From CAZZBK01 sp964652155 (GTDB taxonomy: Bacteria > Planctomycetota > Planctomycetia > Pirellulales > PNKZ01): 64,000 nt of DNA. Of this stretch, positions 18,214-27,123 are shown piece after piece. A model generated the notes under the pieces. It was given only the letters and a program-made list of their open reading frames with translations. It searched no databases and was not told the origin of the DNA. Position numbers and translations under genes: made by a program. The stretch lies in assembly GCA_964652155.1 (NCBI GenBank), contig CAZZBK010000013.1, forward strand, positions 3,560-67,559. Direction: 5' to 3'. Numbering within the stretch: position 1 is the first letter of the stretch; the number at the start of each line of letters is the position of its first letter.

Positions 18214-18257
18214 CCCTCTCATGGCCTGTCGGCCACCCTCTCCCGACGGGAGAGGGG
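18214..18257. repeat. Palindromic repeat, CCCTCTCCC/GGGAGAGGG type
   Basis: CCCTCTCCC-GAC-GGGAGAGGG hairpin (18236-18256) preceded by GGCCTGTCGGCC. Related elements, with the order hairpin then GGTGGCCG-AGGCCGGATGAGGG, are at 44119-44160, 54229-54276 and 54413-54456. It fills the spacer between the sulfatase gene and phoD and may tune transcription or mRNA stability within the operon. Confidence 0.7.
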
Positions 18258-18259
18258 AG

Positions 18260-19699
18260 CTAGTTTGAGGCTGGCTTGGCTTTCTTTTTGGCCGCTTTCT
18301 TGGCGCTGTTCGCGTCGGGCTGTTTGTCGCCTGGGGCGATATTCTCGGTCGGCAGGTATTTGGCCAACTCGGCTTTGACGGCCGCGTACTGCGTGTCGAG
18401 CGCGAGATTCTTCCATTCCAGCGGGTCGACCACTTCGTCGTACAACTCTTCGTCGCCATTAGCGTAGTGGATGTATCGCCACTTTTCACTCCGCACCGCA
18501 TGATTTTGGTAGCCGTGGGTCGTCAGGGCGGGGCGATCCCAGGCCGCGGCAGGGTCGGCGAGCAACGCCTTGATCGATACCCCTTGCACGTGCGATGGCG
18601 TCGCCAAGCCGCACAACTCGCACAACGTCGGGTAGATGCTCATGAAGTCCACGGTCCGTGCGCACGTCGAGTTCGGTTGGGTCACGCCCGGCGCGACGAA
18701 AAACAACGGCGCGCGGGTCGCTTCCTCCCAGAGGGCAAACTTGCGCCAGTGCTGCTTCTCGCCCAGGTGCCAACCGTGGTCCCCCCAGAACACAATGATC
18801 GTGTTGTCTTTGTTCGGGCATTGATCGAAACCTTTCATCAACTTGCCGATCATGGCGTCGCAGTAAGCCCCGGCGGCCAGATAACCGCGGACCGCCTCTT
18901 TCCAGCGGCCACTCTTGAGCATCGCGGCGTGGTCACCCTGTGGGTTGGCCATCTTCTGGCCGGCGCTCGGCACGTCGTCGAGGTCATGCTCGTTGACGAC
19001 AGGCAGCTGAATCGATTCGAGGGGGAAGAGGTCGTAGTACTTGCGTGGTACGTTCCAGGCCATGTGCGGCTTGTGCAATCCGCAGGCCAGAAAGAAAGGC
19101 CGATCGTGCTTTTTGTTCAACTGTTCGAGGCAGTACTCGACGGTGTGAAAGTCGTGCGTGTCTTCGTCCTGGCCGTCGGCCGGCGCGAAGCGGATACCAG
19201 CGACTCCGTCGTTCTCGCCCTTGCCGGGGGGAAGTTCTTTGCCGGTGTTTTTGTCGTACTCGTCCCACGTACCCCACTGGTCACCATCGCCGTGATAGAT
19301 CTTGCCCGCAGCGAGTGTCCGATAGCCGTGGTCATGCATCCACGAGTTGAGTGCCACGACATCGGCGCAACGGGTCGCGCGGCGGTTCACATCGTTGCCG
19401 TAGACGCCACTCGACGAGCTGCGCAAGCCGGTCATGAGCGCGGTGCGCGAGGGATTGCAGACCGGCGAGGCGCAGTAGGCGCGGGAGAAGTTGACGCCCC
19501 GGGCCGCGAGGGCATCGATCTGCGGTGTCTTGGCCTGCGGATGCCCGCCGAGGCAGCCGATCCAGTCGTTCAAATCGTCGACGGCGATGAACAGCACATT
19601 AGGTTTCTCGGCCGCCTTGGTCGAGCCGGTAACGAACAGCGCCACGGCGGGCGTGATGAGAACCGTGAGTATCTTGAGCGCGAAACGGGCCAATGCCAT
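18260..19699 (-). CDS. Exported sulfatase (iduronate-2-sulfatase-like)
   Basis: 479 residues. A signal peptide is followed by NVLFIAVDDLNDWIGCLGGH (first metal-binding Asp pair) and the sulfatase signature SPVCNPSRTALMTG, in which Cys81 is the residue converted to formylglycine. VFWGDHGWHLGEKQHWRK contributes further metal and active-site residues. Domain order and these motifs match iduronate-2-sulfatase-like enzymes acting on sulfated polysaccharides; the true substrate is unknown. The C-terminus ends in a lysine/alanine run (KKAAKKKAKP) that is not part of the enzyme fold. First gene of a four-gene - strand operon with phoD, the SMP-30-like lactonase and the GH67-like protein. Confidence 0.94.
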   Translation of the reverse strand: MALARFALKILTVLITPAVALFVTGSTKAAEKPNVLFIAVDDLNDWIGCLGGHPQAKTPQIDALAARGVNFSRAYCASPVCNPSRTALMTGLRSSSSGVYGNDVNRRATRCADVVALNSWMHDHGYRTLAAGKIYHGDGDQWGTWDEYDKNTGKELPPGKGENDGVAGIRFAPADGQDEDTHDFHTVEYCLEQLNKKHDRPFFLACGLHKPHMAWNVPRKYYDLFPLESIQLPVVNEHDLDDVPSAGQKMANPQGDHAAMLKSGRWKEAVRGYLAAGAYCDAMIGKLMKGFDQCPNKDNTIIVFWGDHGWHLGEKQHWRKFALWEEATRAPLFFVAPGVTQPNSTCARTVDFMSIYPTLCELCGLATPSHVQGVSIKALLADPAAAWDRPALTTHGYQNHAVRSEKWRYIHYANGDEELYDEVVDPLEWKNLALDTQYAAVKAELAKYLPTENIAPGDKQPDANSAKKAAKKKAKPASN

Positions 19700-19922
19700 G
19701 ACGGAGTTCCTGAAACGAAGGCGTGTGAAGCGTGGGGTGCGACGACAACCGCGGGCAAGGTCTGACGCGAATCGTCGCTATTTTATGGGATGAGTGGCCG
19801 CTCGTCGCCAGAATTTTTGCCGCTTCCGCCCAAAAGCGGCTGCGGTGGACAGAACCGCGGCGAGTCGATAGCGTGCTCACGGGCGGAACTCTTTTGTCGG
19901 TCCTTGGTCGAGCGGTGTACTG

Positions 19923-20831
19923 GTGAGTCGTGCGCGACAATATTTGACGTATCTCGTGGTGCGCGTGGCGGTCTGCCTGTTGCAGATGTTGCGCGGCGAG
20001 ACCTTTGAGGCGCTCGCGCCCCGGTTCGCGTACCTATGCGACGAACTGCTGCGATTGCGCCGCGACGTGGTCGACGAGAGCCTGGCGATCGCCCTGGGCG
20101 AGAGCGACGAGCCGACGCGCCGTAAGGTGGCGCGACGCATGTGGGAACACCTCTTCTTGCTGATCGGCGAAGTGGCCCTGCTCGATCGCAAGGTGCATCC
20201 GACCAACTGGCGGCGGTACCTGAATCTCTGCAACGGCCAGCAAACGCTGGGCTACTTTATGAGCGGCCGGCCGATGGTGATCGTGTCCGGGCATTTTGGC
20301 AACTTCGAGTTGGGCAACTACGCGCTCGGCTTGCTGGGGGTGCCCACGCTGGCCGTGGCCCGCGAGTTGGACAACGAGTTTCTCGACGCGTGGCTGCGTC
20401 GCTTTCGCGGCCGCACCGGGCAGCGGATGGTCGACAAGATCGGCGGCTACGATGAGATCGTCGCCACACTGGAGCGCGGCGGGGCCGTCACGCTGCTGGG
20501 AGATCAATACGCGGGGAGCCGCGGCTGCTGGGTCGACTTTTTTGGTCGCAGCGCGTCGACCCACAAAGCCGTGGCGCTGTTCGCGCTGCAATACGACGCC
20601 CCGTTGATCGTGGCCTACGCGCGGCGCACTCGCGGACTGCTGCACTACGACGTGGGGATCCACAGCCTCGTCGACCCCCGCGATCAAACAGCGGCAACCT
20701 CGGGCGTGAAGCCGCTCACGCAGTGGTTCACGAGTCAGTTGGAGGCGATTGTCCGCGTAGCTCCCGAGCAGTACTGGTGGGTGCATCGTCGCTGGAAGGA
20801 CCATCGCAACGGAGCGCACACAGCCCGGTAG
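19923..20831 (+). CDS. LpxL/HtrB-family lipid A acyltransferase
   Basis: 302 residues starting at GTG 19923. The family H-x4-E catalytic motif is present as H124-F-G-N-F-E129 (VSGHFGNFELGNYALG), followed by a GDQYAGSRGCWVDFFGR block in the position of the conserved D-Q-x-x-G motif and the C-terminal PEQYWWVHRRWK typical of late acyltransferases. The N-terminal hydrophobic stretch may anchor it to the inner membrane. It would transfer a second acyl chain to a lipid A-like acceptor, consistent with the diderm, LPS-bearing envelope now accepted for planctomycetes. It stands alone, divergent from the sulfatase operon. Confidence 0.9.
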   Translation: MSRARQYLTYLVVRVAVCLLQMLRGETFEALAPRFAYLCDELLRLRRDVVDESLAIALGESDEPTRRKVARRMWEHLFLLIGEVALLDRKVHPTNWRRYLNLCNGQQTLGYFMSGRPMVIVSGHFGNFELGNYALGLLGVPTLAVARELDNEFLDAWLRRFRGRTGQRMVDKIGGYDEIVATLERGGAVTLLGDQYAGSRGCWVDFFGRSASTHKAVALFALQYDAPLIVAYARRTRGLLHYDVGIHSLVDPRDQTAATSGVKPLTQWFTSQLEAIVRVAPEQYWWVHRRWKDHRNGAHTAR

Positions 20832-20860
20832 AGTTTTTCACATGATGGCAGCTTGTATTT

Positions 20861-20929
20861 GGGTGCCATGGCCACATGAAGGGTGGCCATGTGCGCGCAT
20901 GCCCACGTCGAACCGTGGGCATGGCACCC
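20861..20929. repeat. Palindromic repeat, GGGTGCCATG/CATGGCACCC type
   Basis: GGGTGCCATG and CATGGCACCC are the outer arms; inside are GGCCACATG/CATGTG-like pairing and GCATGCCCACG/CGTGGGCATGG, the same motif as at 7964-7994. Located just after the acyltransferase stop, between convergent genes. Confidence 0.75.
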
Positions 20930-20971
20930 GCTAGAGCTACTCCGCTACTCCGCTACCCCTCCGCTTCATTT

Positions 20972-21000
20972 CGCGCTCCGCTGCGCGTCGCGGCTAACGA
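20972..21000. repeat. Half copy of the GCGCTCCGCTGGCGCGTCGCGGCTAA repeat
   Basis: CGCGCTCCGCTGCGCGTCGCGGCTAACGA matches the right arm of the perfect inverted repeat at 40077-40165 with one base missing. Only this arm is present, six bases before the stop-codon end of the TPR gene. Confidence 0.6.
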
Positions 21001-21006
21001 ACTTGC

Positions 21007-22125
21007 TTAGCTGCCCGAGTACGGATTCGCGGCGGGGGCGGGAGCCATGACGCTCGGAGCGACTTGCGAGGTGCCATAGGGGGTCGCGCCCTGCGGGATG
21101 CCGTTGCTGAATTGCATCGGCGCGCCCATCGGGCCTGAGTAGGGCGCGGTGGTCGAGCCCACCGACGGGGCCGTGCCATGATGGTAAGCCGGCATCGCCG
21201 AGTTGTACGCGACGGGTTGCACGCCGCCGGTTTGAGTTGTGGCGGGCGGACTCTGCGGCACGGCGGCTTGCGGCCCGTTCCAGCTCAAGGTGCCGGCCGG
21301 AGGCTGCGGATTCACGGGGACTTTGTTCTCGGTCACCGGCAGTTGATTCCAACCGGCTTGCATCGGCTGGGCCGGAGGGAGCGTCGCCGCCACCTGTTGC
21401 GGCGGCAGCAACGGATTGCTCGGTGCCACGGGCTGCCGTGGCTGATAATTGCCCGTCAGGTACAGCAGACCGTTGGCGGCTGCGCGCAGATTCGGATCAT
21501 GCGACAGCGATTGATTGAAGTGAAACTTAGCCTCGTCGATGCGGGCGATTTGCGTGAGCACATAGCCCAGGCTGCAATGGGCCTGCGCTTCGCTGTTCAC
21601 TCGCAGAAAGCATTGCAGGGCTTCGTCACTGCGTCCTTGCTGACCGAGCACGAGGCCAAGGTTGTTGTTGGCCGTGGGGTGCTTGGGCTCGATGGCCAGC
21701 GCCTCGCGATACATTTTTTCAGCTTCCGGGAGCCGGTTCTCGATGAACAGCCGGTAGCCCATGTCGCTGAGCAGTTGCGGCGACTTGGGGCCGATCTCGT
21801 AGGCTTGGAAAAAGTGCTCGTCGGCCTCGGCGTACTTGCCGTTCTTGGCCGCCATGACCCCCAGGCGATGATGGGCAAGTTGGTGCTTGGGGTTCTTCTT
21901 GATGAGCTCTTCGTAGATATGCTTGGCGTCGGTGTCTTGGCCACGCTGCTCGGCGAGCTGCGCCAGCGAGATCGTTTGCTTCTCTTTTCGCGCCAGGTTT
22001 TCTGCCGTGGGCAGCTCGGGCAACGTGCTCGTGAGCGCACAGCCCGAGAGGGCGACGAGCAACACGCTGAAAAAATGTCCACCGTGCAAAACCGTCGGGC
22101 TGCCGCATCGAGTGACGAGAGACAT
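21007..22125 (-). CDS. TPR lipoprotein, TadD-like
   Basis: 372 residues; GAGG seven bases before the ATG. A lipobox (VALSGC, Cys29) predicts lipid anchoring. About five TPR-like helix pairs follow (KHQLAHHRLGVMAAKNGKYA, PQLLSDMGYRLFIENRLPEA, PTANNNLGLVLGQQGRSDEA), then a proline/glutamine/alanine-rich disordered tail of about 150 residues. Small TPR lipoproteins (TadD) help assemble secretin complexes of Tad/Flp pili, and a secretin gene lies in the same - strand run at 22989-25280, so a pilotin-like role is plausible. There is no TadA, TadB or TadC gene in the window. Confidence 0.87.
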   Translation of the reverse strand: MSLVTRCGSPTVLHGGHFFSVLLVALSGCALTSTLPELPTAENLARKEKQTISLAQLAEQRGQDTDAKHIYEELIKKNPKHQLAHHRLGVMAAKNGKYAEADEHFFQAYEIGPKSPQLLSDMGYRLFIENRLPEAEKMYREALAIEPKHPTANNNLGLVLGQQGRSDEALQCFLRVNSEAQAHCSLGYVLTQIARIDEAKFHFNQSLSHDPNLRAAANGLLYLTGNYQPRQPVAPSNPLLPPQQVAATLPPAQPMQAGWNQLPVTENKVPVNPQPPAGTLSWNGPQAAVPQSPPATTQTGGVQPVAYNSAMPAYHHGTAPSVGSTTAPYSGPMGAPMQFSNGIPQGATPYGTSQVAPSVMAPAPAANPYSGS

Positions 22126-22306
22126 GACGCAACCTCGCTAAAAATGTCAACGACAAACGCCACGCCGCGGAGGGTTCGCTGCTGTTCAGGCGACGGAGAG
22201 GGGGAGAGCCTCGTTTATCTTGGCGGCACTCGAAAAATTGGGACCGTCCCCAGCCATTTTGTTCGATGCTCTGATTTGAATTGGGACACGTGTTGCGAGT
22301 GGCGGT

Positions 22307-22918
22307 CTAGAACATGCCTCCACCCCCCGCGCCCCCCATGCCGCCGCCGCCAAAGCCACCGAGTCCGCCACCAAAGCCGCCAAAGCCCACTCCCGCGCCG
22401 CGGAACATGTTGTAGTAGGCCCGTTCTGATTCGTACTCGTGGAATCCGCGGGTGATGGCCGTCGAGATGACGACGCGCTGCTGGGCGTCGGGCACGCCCA
22501 TCATGCTGAGCGCTTGCACGACAATCTCGCGGCGTCGGGCGTCGAGTTCGGCGTTGGAGTGGATTGGGTAATGGAACTCGCTCGTGTCGCGGACGCTCGA
22601 GTTGCTGCGCTCGATGATGACCGCGAAGTTCTGACCGGCATTGATGCGAGCCGCGACCTGCTTGAGATGGTCCTCGCCGTAGGTGTTGAGCCGGGTGGTG
22701 TTTTGCAGCCACTCGTGCTGGTAGACGACAAACTTGCTGGGCTCGGCGTTGTCTTCCTGGGTTTGCCAGAGCGGGTCGGTGAGCGTGCCTTGGGGCGGAT
22801 ACCCGCTGGGGGCGTTGAAGTAGCCCCCTCCCCAGCGCAGCGAGCAGCCGCTCACGACGTTCAGGCCCAGCGCCAAGGCGGCCAAGGCGGTGCGCCATTC
22901 TCGCAGGGGTCGTCGCAT
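22307..22918 (-). CDS. Glycine-rich lipoprotein, CpaD/OmpA-like
   Basis: 203 residues from ATG 22918. A lipobox (NVVSGC, Cys25) follows a hydrophobic stretch. The middle contains NAELDARRREIVVQALSMMG followed by VPDAQQRVVIS, reminiscent of the peptidoglycan-contacting C-terminal helix of OmpA-like domains and of CpaD in Tad pilus clusters. The last 35 residues are almost only Gly and Phe/Met. It lies 70 bases after the secretin gene on the same strand, consistent with an outer-membrane accessory part of that secretin. The family is not certain. Confidence 0.75.
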   Translation of the reverse strand: MRRPLREWRTALAALALGLNVVSGCSLRWGGGYFNAPSGYPPQGTLTDPLWQTQEDNAEPSKFVVYQHEWLQNTTRLNTYGEDHLKQVAARINAGQNFAVIIERSNSSVRDTSEFHYPIHSNAELDARRREIVVQALSMMGVPDAQQRVVISTAITRGFHEYESERAYYNMFRGAGVGFGGFGGGLGGFGGGGMGGAGGGGMF

Positions 22919-22988
22919 GATTCGATTTCCTTGACTCACGTCATCCGCTCCAGGACCCGGTCACAGGCCGCTGGTTGAATAGAGGCTG

Positions 22989-25280
22989 TTAGTTCGAGAA
23001 GCCGCTGGCTCCACCCGTGTAATAGCGTTCCGTGCGACCGTAGCCGTTCGCCCCTCGCGCGTCGCGCACCGCACGGTTGCGGGCGTCGTAGGTGTCCCAG
23101 CGGTACTCGGGGTAGACGGTGCTGCGATGCTGCAAGTTCGGGTTACCGGTGTACGCGCCGCGAATGAAGAACCGCGCGTCGTCTGGCTCGGTCACTTCCA
23201 TGCCCGGCAGAATTTGCGGAACCTGATCGGCTTCCATCGGATGGATCAACTCGGGGCTCACCAGGATGATCACTTCGGTCTCGTCGCGGGTCGTCTTGCG
23301 ATGCGAGAACAGGGCACCCACGAACGGGATGTCGCCAAGCCACGGGACCCGCGCGCTCTCACCCACCTGCTGGTCCTGAATCAAACCGGCGATCGCCAAC
23401 CACTGGCCTTCACGCAAGTCGACGTTGGTCGAGGCGCTGCGGGTCTGTAGGCCGGGGATGCCGTTCACGCCGCTGGTCGAGTCGAGCCGGCTCACGGTGG
23501 GCGTGACTTGCAGGCGGATGTGGTCCTTGTCGATCATCGTCGGCGTGAAGAAGATCTGGGTGCCAAAGCCCTGGAAGCCCGTGGTCGCAGCGGCCGCTCC
23601 ACCCACGCCGACCACCGTCGGGACGGGGAATTGACCACCGGCAATAAAGCTGGCCGGGTAGCCATTGAGGGTTACGAGGTTCGGCTCAGCCAGGACCTTC
23701 GACATGCGGTTGCTGCTCACCGCGCTCATGGTCAACTGCACCTGCTGCGAGGTAAGGATGGCCGAGGCCGCGCCGGTGGCGTTGAGCACCGAGCTGAACG
23801 TGAAATCGCCGGCCTGGGCGGCAAAGTTGGCCCCCATCTCGCGGAGCGCGGTACGGGTCAGTTCGGCGACACGCACCTTGAGCATGATCTGCTGTTCGCC
23901 TGGCACGTCGAGCATGCTGATGACTTGCGTGGCGGGCATGTCACTGGCCGATCGGCCTCGAGCGAGTCCGTTGGTACCATAGGCGACGCCGTTGTAACCG
24001 CCGTTGCCGAAGCCGCCGTAGCCGGCCCAGCTCACAGGTCCCGCGCCGGGTATGCCGCCCCCCCAGCCCGTCATGCCCGGGCCGAGCGTGTTGCCAAACT
24101 GGTCGGTCATCTGGCCACGCAACACCTGCATGATCTGCGAGGCTTCGCGGGCATCACGGGCCTGGCCTCGCACGATGAGCTTATCGAGTACCGCGATCAA
24201 CTGAATGTGGCTGTTGGGAAACATCTCGTTGAGCCGCCGCTGCAGCTTGCCGTACTCGACCCCCGGGATGTTCTCGGCGTCTTCGGTCGGCAGCACCTTG
24301 ATGAGATAGCGAATGAACGGTTGTTGGCCCTTGTCGTTCTGGCCCGGGAACCACAACGTGAGAGTCGTCTCGCCCACGGCACGGCCAACGAGTTCAAACT
24401 CATCGGGTCGATACTGAATGATTTCGACCACCGACGGGTCAGTGATCGCCACGCGGGCCACATTCGACTTGAGTCGGATGAGCTCCCCTTTTCCGCTTCG
24501 CAAGTTCATGCGCACTTCAGGGCCGATAATGTCGGCCACGTAGGCGTCGACCTTGTGTTGAATGGGAACTGGCGCGTCTTCCTTGAGCGGGATCTTGTCT
24601 CCCAGCGAGGCCGGTGCGACTGGCGCGGGACCGCCGGTCGTCGGAAGCTGGAATTGTCCGCCAGGACCGTTCGGCGCGCCCCCTTGGAAACCTGGCTGCG
24701 ACGCGCCACCGTTGGGAGCGCCTCCCTGATTCGCGGGCAACGGACCGTTGTAGCCACCCGAGGGCGCAAACTGTCCGTACGACTGCGGGCCATAGACCGG
24801 CTGCGGAAACGCGGCCTGCTGCACGTAGCCCGGCGGATAACTGCCTTGCGTGTAGCCACCTTGCGCTGGGAATGCATACTGCGGCGGATAACCCGCTTGC
24901 TGCGGGTAGCCGTTGGGCTGCCGATATCCGCTCGCCGGTGGGTACCCAGGCGGCTGATAGCCTAACTGCTGAGCATAGGCAGCGGGATAGGCGGCGGGCG
25001 TGTTGCCGTAGTTGTTCGGCAAAGTGCCCGGTGCATGGTAGGCCGTCGGCTGGATCGAACCGGTGTTCCACGCGGCTTGAGGCGCAGTCGCCACGGGGGG
25101 CTGTGGCCCAAAGTTCGGGTTAGGCCCGCCCGCAAGGTTCGGGACCTGAGCTGACAGCGGTAGCGTGTCGGCGACGAGGCTCATGGCAGCCACGGCACAA
25201 ACTCGTCGCAGTCGCGCCCACGTTGGGCGTCGCAAGCTAACTGTGCTTTGAGTGGCTTGGATCATGGTTGTTTTCGGCAT
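22989..25280 (-). CDS. Tad/Flp-type secretin (CpaC/RcpA) with long disordered N-region
   Basis: Start ATG 25280 (MPKTTM) gives 763 residues with a signal sequence ending near LPLSAQ. Residues about 46-215 are a low-complexity Pro/Gly/Gln/Tyr-rich region (GYPPASGYRQPNGYPQQAGY) unusual for a secretin. Then come the pilus-type N-domain (LRSGKGELIRLKSNVARVAI, DPSVVEIIQY), a BON-like segment (LDKLIVRGQARDAREASQIM) and the secretin pore domain (VLAEPNLVTLNGYPASFIAG, REGQWLAIAGLIQDQQVGES, VPWLGDIPFVGALF, TEVIILVSPELI). It would form the outer-membrane channel of a Tad pilus. First gene of the secretin-lipoprotein-TPR run. Confidence 0.93.
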   Translation of the reverse strand: MPKTTMIQATQSTVSLRRPTWARLRRVCAVAAMSLVADTLPLSAQVPNLAGGPNPNFGPQPPVATAPQAAWNTGSIQPTAYHAPGTLPNNYGNTPAAYPAAYAQQLGYQPPGYPPASGYRQPNGYPQQAGYPPQYAFPAQGGYTQGSYPPGYVQQAAFPQPVYGPQSYGQFAPSGGYNGPLPANQGGAPNGGASQPGFQGGAPNGPGGQFQLPTTGGPAPVAPASLGDKIPLKEDAPVPIQHKVDAYVADIIGPEVRMNLRSGKGELIRLKSNVARVAITDPSVVEIIQYRPDEFELVGRAVGETTLTLWFPGQNDKGQQPFIRYLIKVLPTEDAENIPGVEYGKLQRRLNEMFPNSHIQLIAVLDKLIVRGQARDAREASQIMQVLRGQMTDQFGNTLGPGMTGWGGGIPGAGPVSWAGYGGFGNGGYNGVAYGTNGLARGRSASDMPATQVISMLDVPGEQQIMLKVRVAELTRTALREMGANFAAQAGDFTFSSVLNATGAASAILTSQQVQLTMSAVSSNRMSKVLAEPNLVTLNGYPASFIAGGQFPVPTVVGVGGAAAATTGFQGFGTQIFFTPTMIDKDHIRLQVTPTVSRLDSTSGVNGIPGLQTRSASTNVDLREGQWLAIAGLIQDQQVGESARVPWLGDIPFVGALFSHRKTTRDETEVIILVSPELIHPMEADQVPQILPGMEVTEPDDARFFIRGAYTGNPNLQHRSTVYPEYRWDTYDARNRAVRDARGANGYGRTERYYTGGASGFSN

Positions 25281-25657
25281 CTCATACACGTTGGGCGAAC
25301 ACTCGTCGATCGCCCCTGGGTCAAGGTGCTCTCGACGTTCTCTCCCCGGCAATGGGGCCCAACCCGCCGTCACGCTCGCTGCTAGCAAGGACTCGATCCT
25401 CAAGGATCGAAGCCCTCTAGGCAGGAACTCTCCGGCGGGTACTCCAATCTTCGGTTAAGAGTCGAGGGTGAGTTGAATAACAGTCGCATAGGATATGCAG
25501 ATTATTCACAATACTCTGCTAGTACCACTTGTAGTAGCAACGTTGCATCGAGCGGTGGTGATGAGACCCGAGCGAACCAAGAGGATGCACGGCGCTGCCC
25601 GGTACGCTATCCTGATCGCTTCCCAGTACACCGCTTTTAGATCGGGAGCTTGCGTCC
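25281..25657. other. Divergent intergenic region, secretin / PQQ-like gene
   Basis: 377 bases between divergent genes. It contains a short perfect hairpin CGATCCT-CA-AGGATCG around 25393-25408 and an AT-richer part at about 25470-25540 where promoters are likely. No RNA gene or open frame of interest was seen. Confidence 0.5.
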
Positions 25658-26977
25658 ATGACCCGCTTTGGCTTGATGAATTGGCTGGGCCTCGTGGCCG
25701 GTCTGATCGCTAGCACGGCCCGGGCCGACGACTGGCCGCAGTGGCAAGGTCCCACGCGCGATAGCGTCTGGCGCGAGACACGCATCACCGACTCACTCGA
25801 GGGCAAACTCGATATCCGCTGGCGGGCCAAAGTCTCCGGCGGCTACTCGGGCCCCGCCGTGGCCGCTGGACGTGTCTATATAACTGACTACGTCCGCACC
25901 GCGGGCGAACCCAAGAACGATCCCGGCGGCCGACCCCAACTCCAGGGAGAGGAGCGCGTGCTGTGCCTCGACGCTACGAGCGGCCAGCTACTCTGGAAGC
26001 ACGCCTACCCACGCCCCTACGAGATCAGCTACCCGGCCGGTCCACGTGCCACCCCCGCCGTCGACGGCGATCGAGTTTACACCCTCGGTGCCGAAGGGAA
26101 CCTGCTCTGCTTGCAAGCCGCGACGGGCCAAGTCGTCTGGCACGTCGATCTCAAAGCGCGCTACCAAGCCCCCACGCCCATCTGGGGCTTCTGTAGTCAT
26201 CCGCTCATCGATGGCGACAAGCTGTTCGTGCTCGCCGGTGGCGCGGGGAGCGTGGTCGTCGCGCTCGACAAACGGACGGGCCAGGAATTGTGGCGCGCCC
26301 TCAGCGCCCCCGACGCCGGTTACTGTCCCCCCACACTCATCCACACCGCACAAGGCAAACAGCTCGTCGTCTGGCACCCGCTCGCCGTCAACGGTCTGCG
26401 AAGCGACACGGGCGAGGTCCTGTGGAGCGTCAAGCTCGAACCCAACTACGGCATGTCGATCAACCCGCCCTGTCAGATCGGCGAGCACTTGTTTGTCGCC
26501 GGCATCGTCAACCAAGGGGTGCTGCTCAAGCTCGCCCAGGACCAGCCCACGGTGAGCGAGGTGTGGCGTGTCTCGTCCAAGCTGGGTTTCGCACCCGTCC
26601 ATAGCCCGGTCGTCCCGCTAAACAACACGCTCTACGGTGTCGATCGGATGGGGGAACTCGCGGCAATCGAAATACCCTCGGGCAAGAAATTGTGGGAGAC
26701 CTATCAGGCGACCACGGGCGAGCGGCGCGCCAACTCCGGCACCGCGTTCATCGTCCGCAACGATGAGCGGTTCTTCATTTTTAACGAACGGGGCGATTTG
26801 ATCATCGCCCGGCTCTCGCCCAAGGGTTACGAGGAACTCTCGCGCGCTCATCTGCTCGAACCGACCCACGAGGCCTTCGGTCGCAATGTCGTCTGGAGCC
26901 ATCCGGCCTATGCGAATCGCTGCGTGTTCGCGCGGAACGATCAGGAGTTGATCTGTGTCGGCCTGGAGAGCAAATAG
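25658..26977 (+). CDS. Exported PQQ-like beta-propeller protein
   Basis: 439 residues with a signal peptide ending near LIASTARA, then WPQWQGPTRDSVW, the standard opening of planctomycete outer-membrane PQQ-like (BamB-like) propellers. Repeated blades contain tryptophan-docking motifs: LDATSGQLLWKHAY, LQAATGQVVWHVDL, LDKRTGQELWRAL, LRSDTGEVLWSVKL, IPSGKKLWETY. No PQQ-binding Cys-Cys or catalytic Asp pattern is obvious, so it may be a structural propeller rather than a dehydrogenase. Monocistronic, divergent from the secretin gene. Confidence 0.9.
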   Translation: MTRFGLMNWLGLVAGLIASTARADDWPQWQGPTRDSVWRETRITDSLEGKLDIRWRAKVSGGYSGPAVAAGRVYITDYVRTAGEPKNDPGGRPQLQGEERVLCLDATSGQLLWKHAYPRPYEISYPAGPRATPAVDGDRVYTLGAEGNLLCLQAATGQVVWHVDLKARYQAPTPIWGFCSHPLIDGDKLFVLAGGAGSVVVALDKRTGQELWRALSAPDAGYCPPTLIHTAQGKQLVVWHPLAVNGLRSDTGEVLWSVKLEPNYGMSINPPCQIGEHLFVAGIVNQGVLLKLAQDQPTVSEVWRVSSKLGFAPVHSPVVPLNNTLYGVDRMGELAAIEIPSGKKLWETYQATTGERRANSGTAFIVRNDERFFIFNERGDLIIARLSPKGYEELSRAHLLEPTHEAFGRNVVWSHPAYANRCVFARNDQELICVGLESK

Positions 26978-27015
26978 CGACATGGACTAATTGCACCCAC
27001 CCAATAAGTTGATCC

Positions 27016-27069
27016 CCCAAGCCGGCGATTCGGTCGCCGAAAGACCGGCGGCAACGCCGCTGGCTTGGG
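27016..27069. repeat. Palindromic repeat, CCCAAGCCGGCGA/GCCGCCGGCTTGGG type (copy 1)
   Basis: CCCAAGCCGGCG...GCCGCTGGCTTGGG outer arms, with inner GGCGATTCGGTCGCC and GGCGGCAACGCCGC hairpins; a double-hairpin REP-like unit. Other copies are at 34478-34531 and 42579-42630. It lies 38 bases after the PQQ-like gene. Confidence 0.8.
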
Positions 27070-27123
27070 CAAAGCATCGTACTCATTTTGCAGGGCTACT
27101 GAGCACTGAAATTAGGACCCCTC

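Noticed and set aside
18151..18501. Upstream 117-codon extension of phoD
   Set aside because: It runs antisense into the sulfatase gene and has no family similarity; the Tat signal begins at ATG 18150.
18467..19765. A 432-codon + strand frame opposite the sulfatase
   Set aside because: Antisense shadow; the CNPSR sulfatase signature is on the minus strand.
23508..24965. A 485-codon + strand frame opposite the secretin
   Set aside because: No motifs, arginine/histidine-rich, lies wholly within the secretin gene on the other strand.
24710..25020. Repeated GYPP/GYPQ coding pattern as a possible CRISPR-like or tandem DNA array
   Set aside because: Units are irregular at the DNA level and in-frame; it is low-complexity protein coding sequence.
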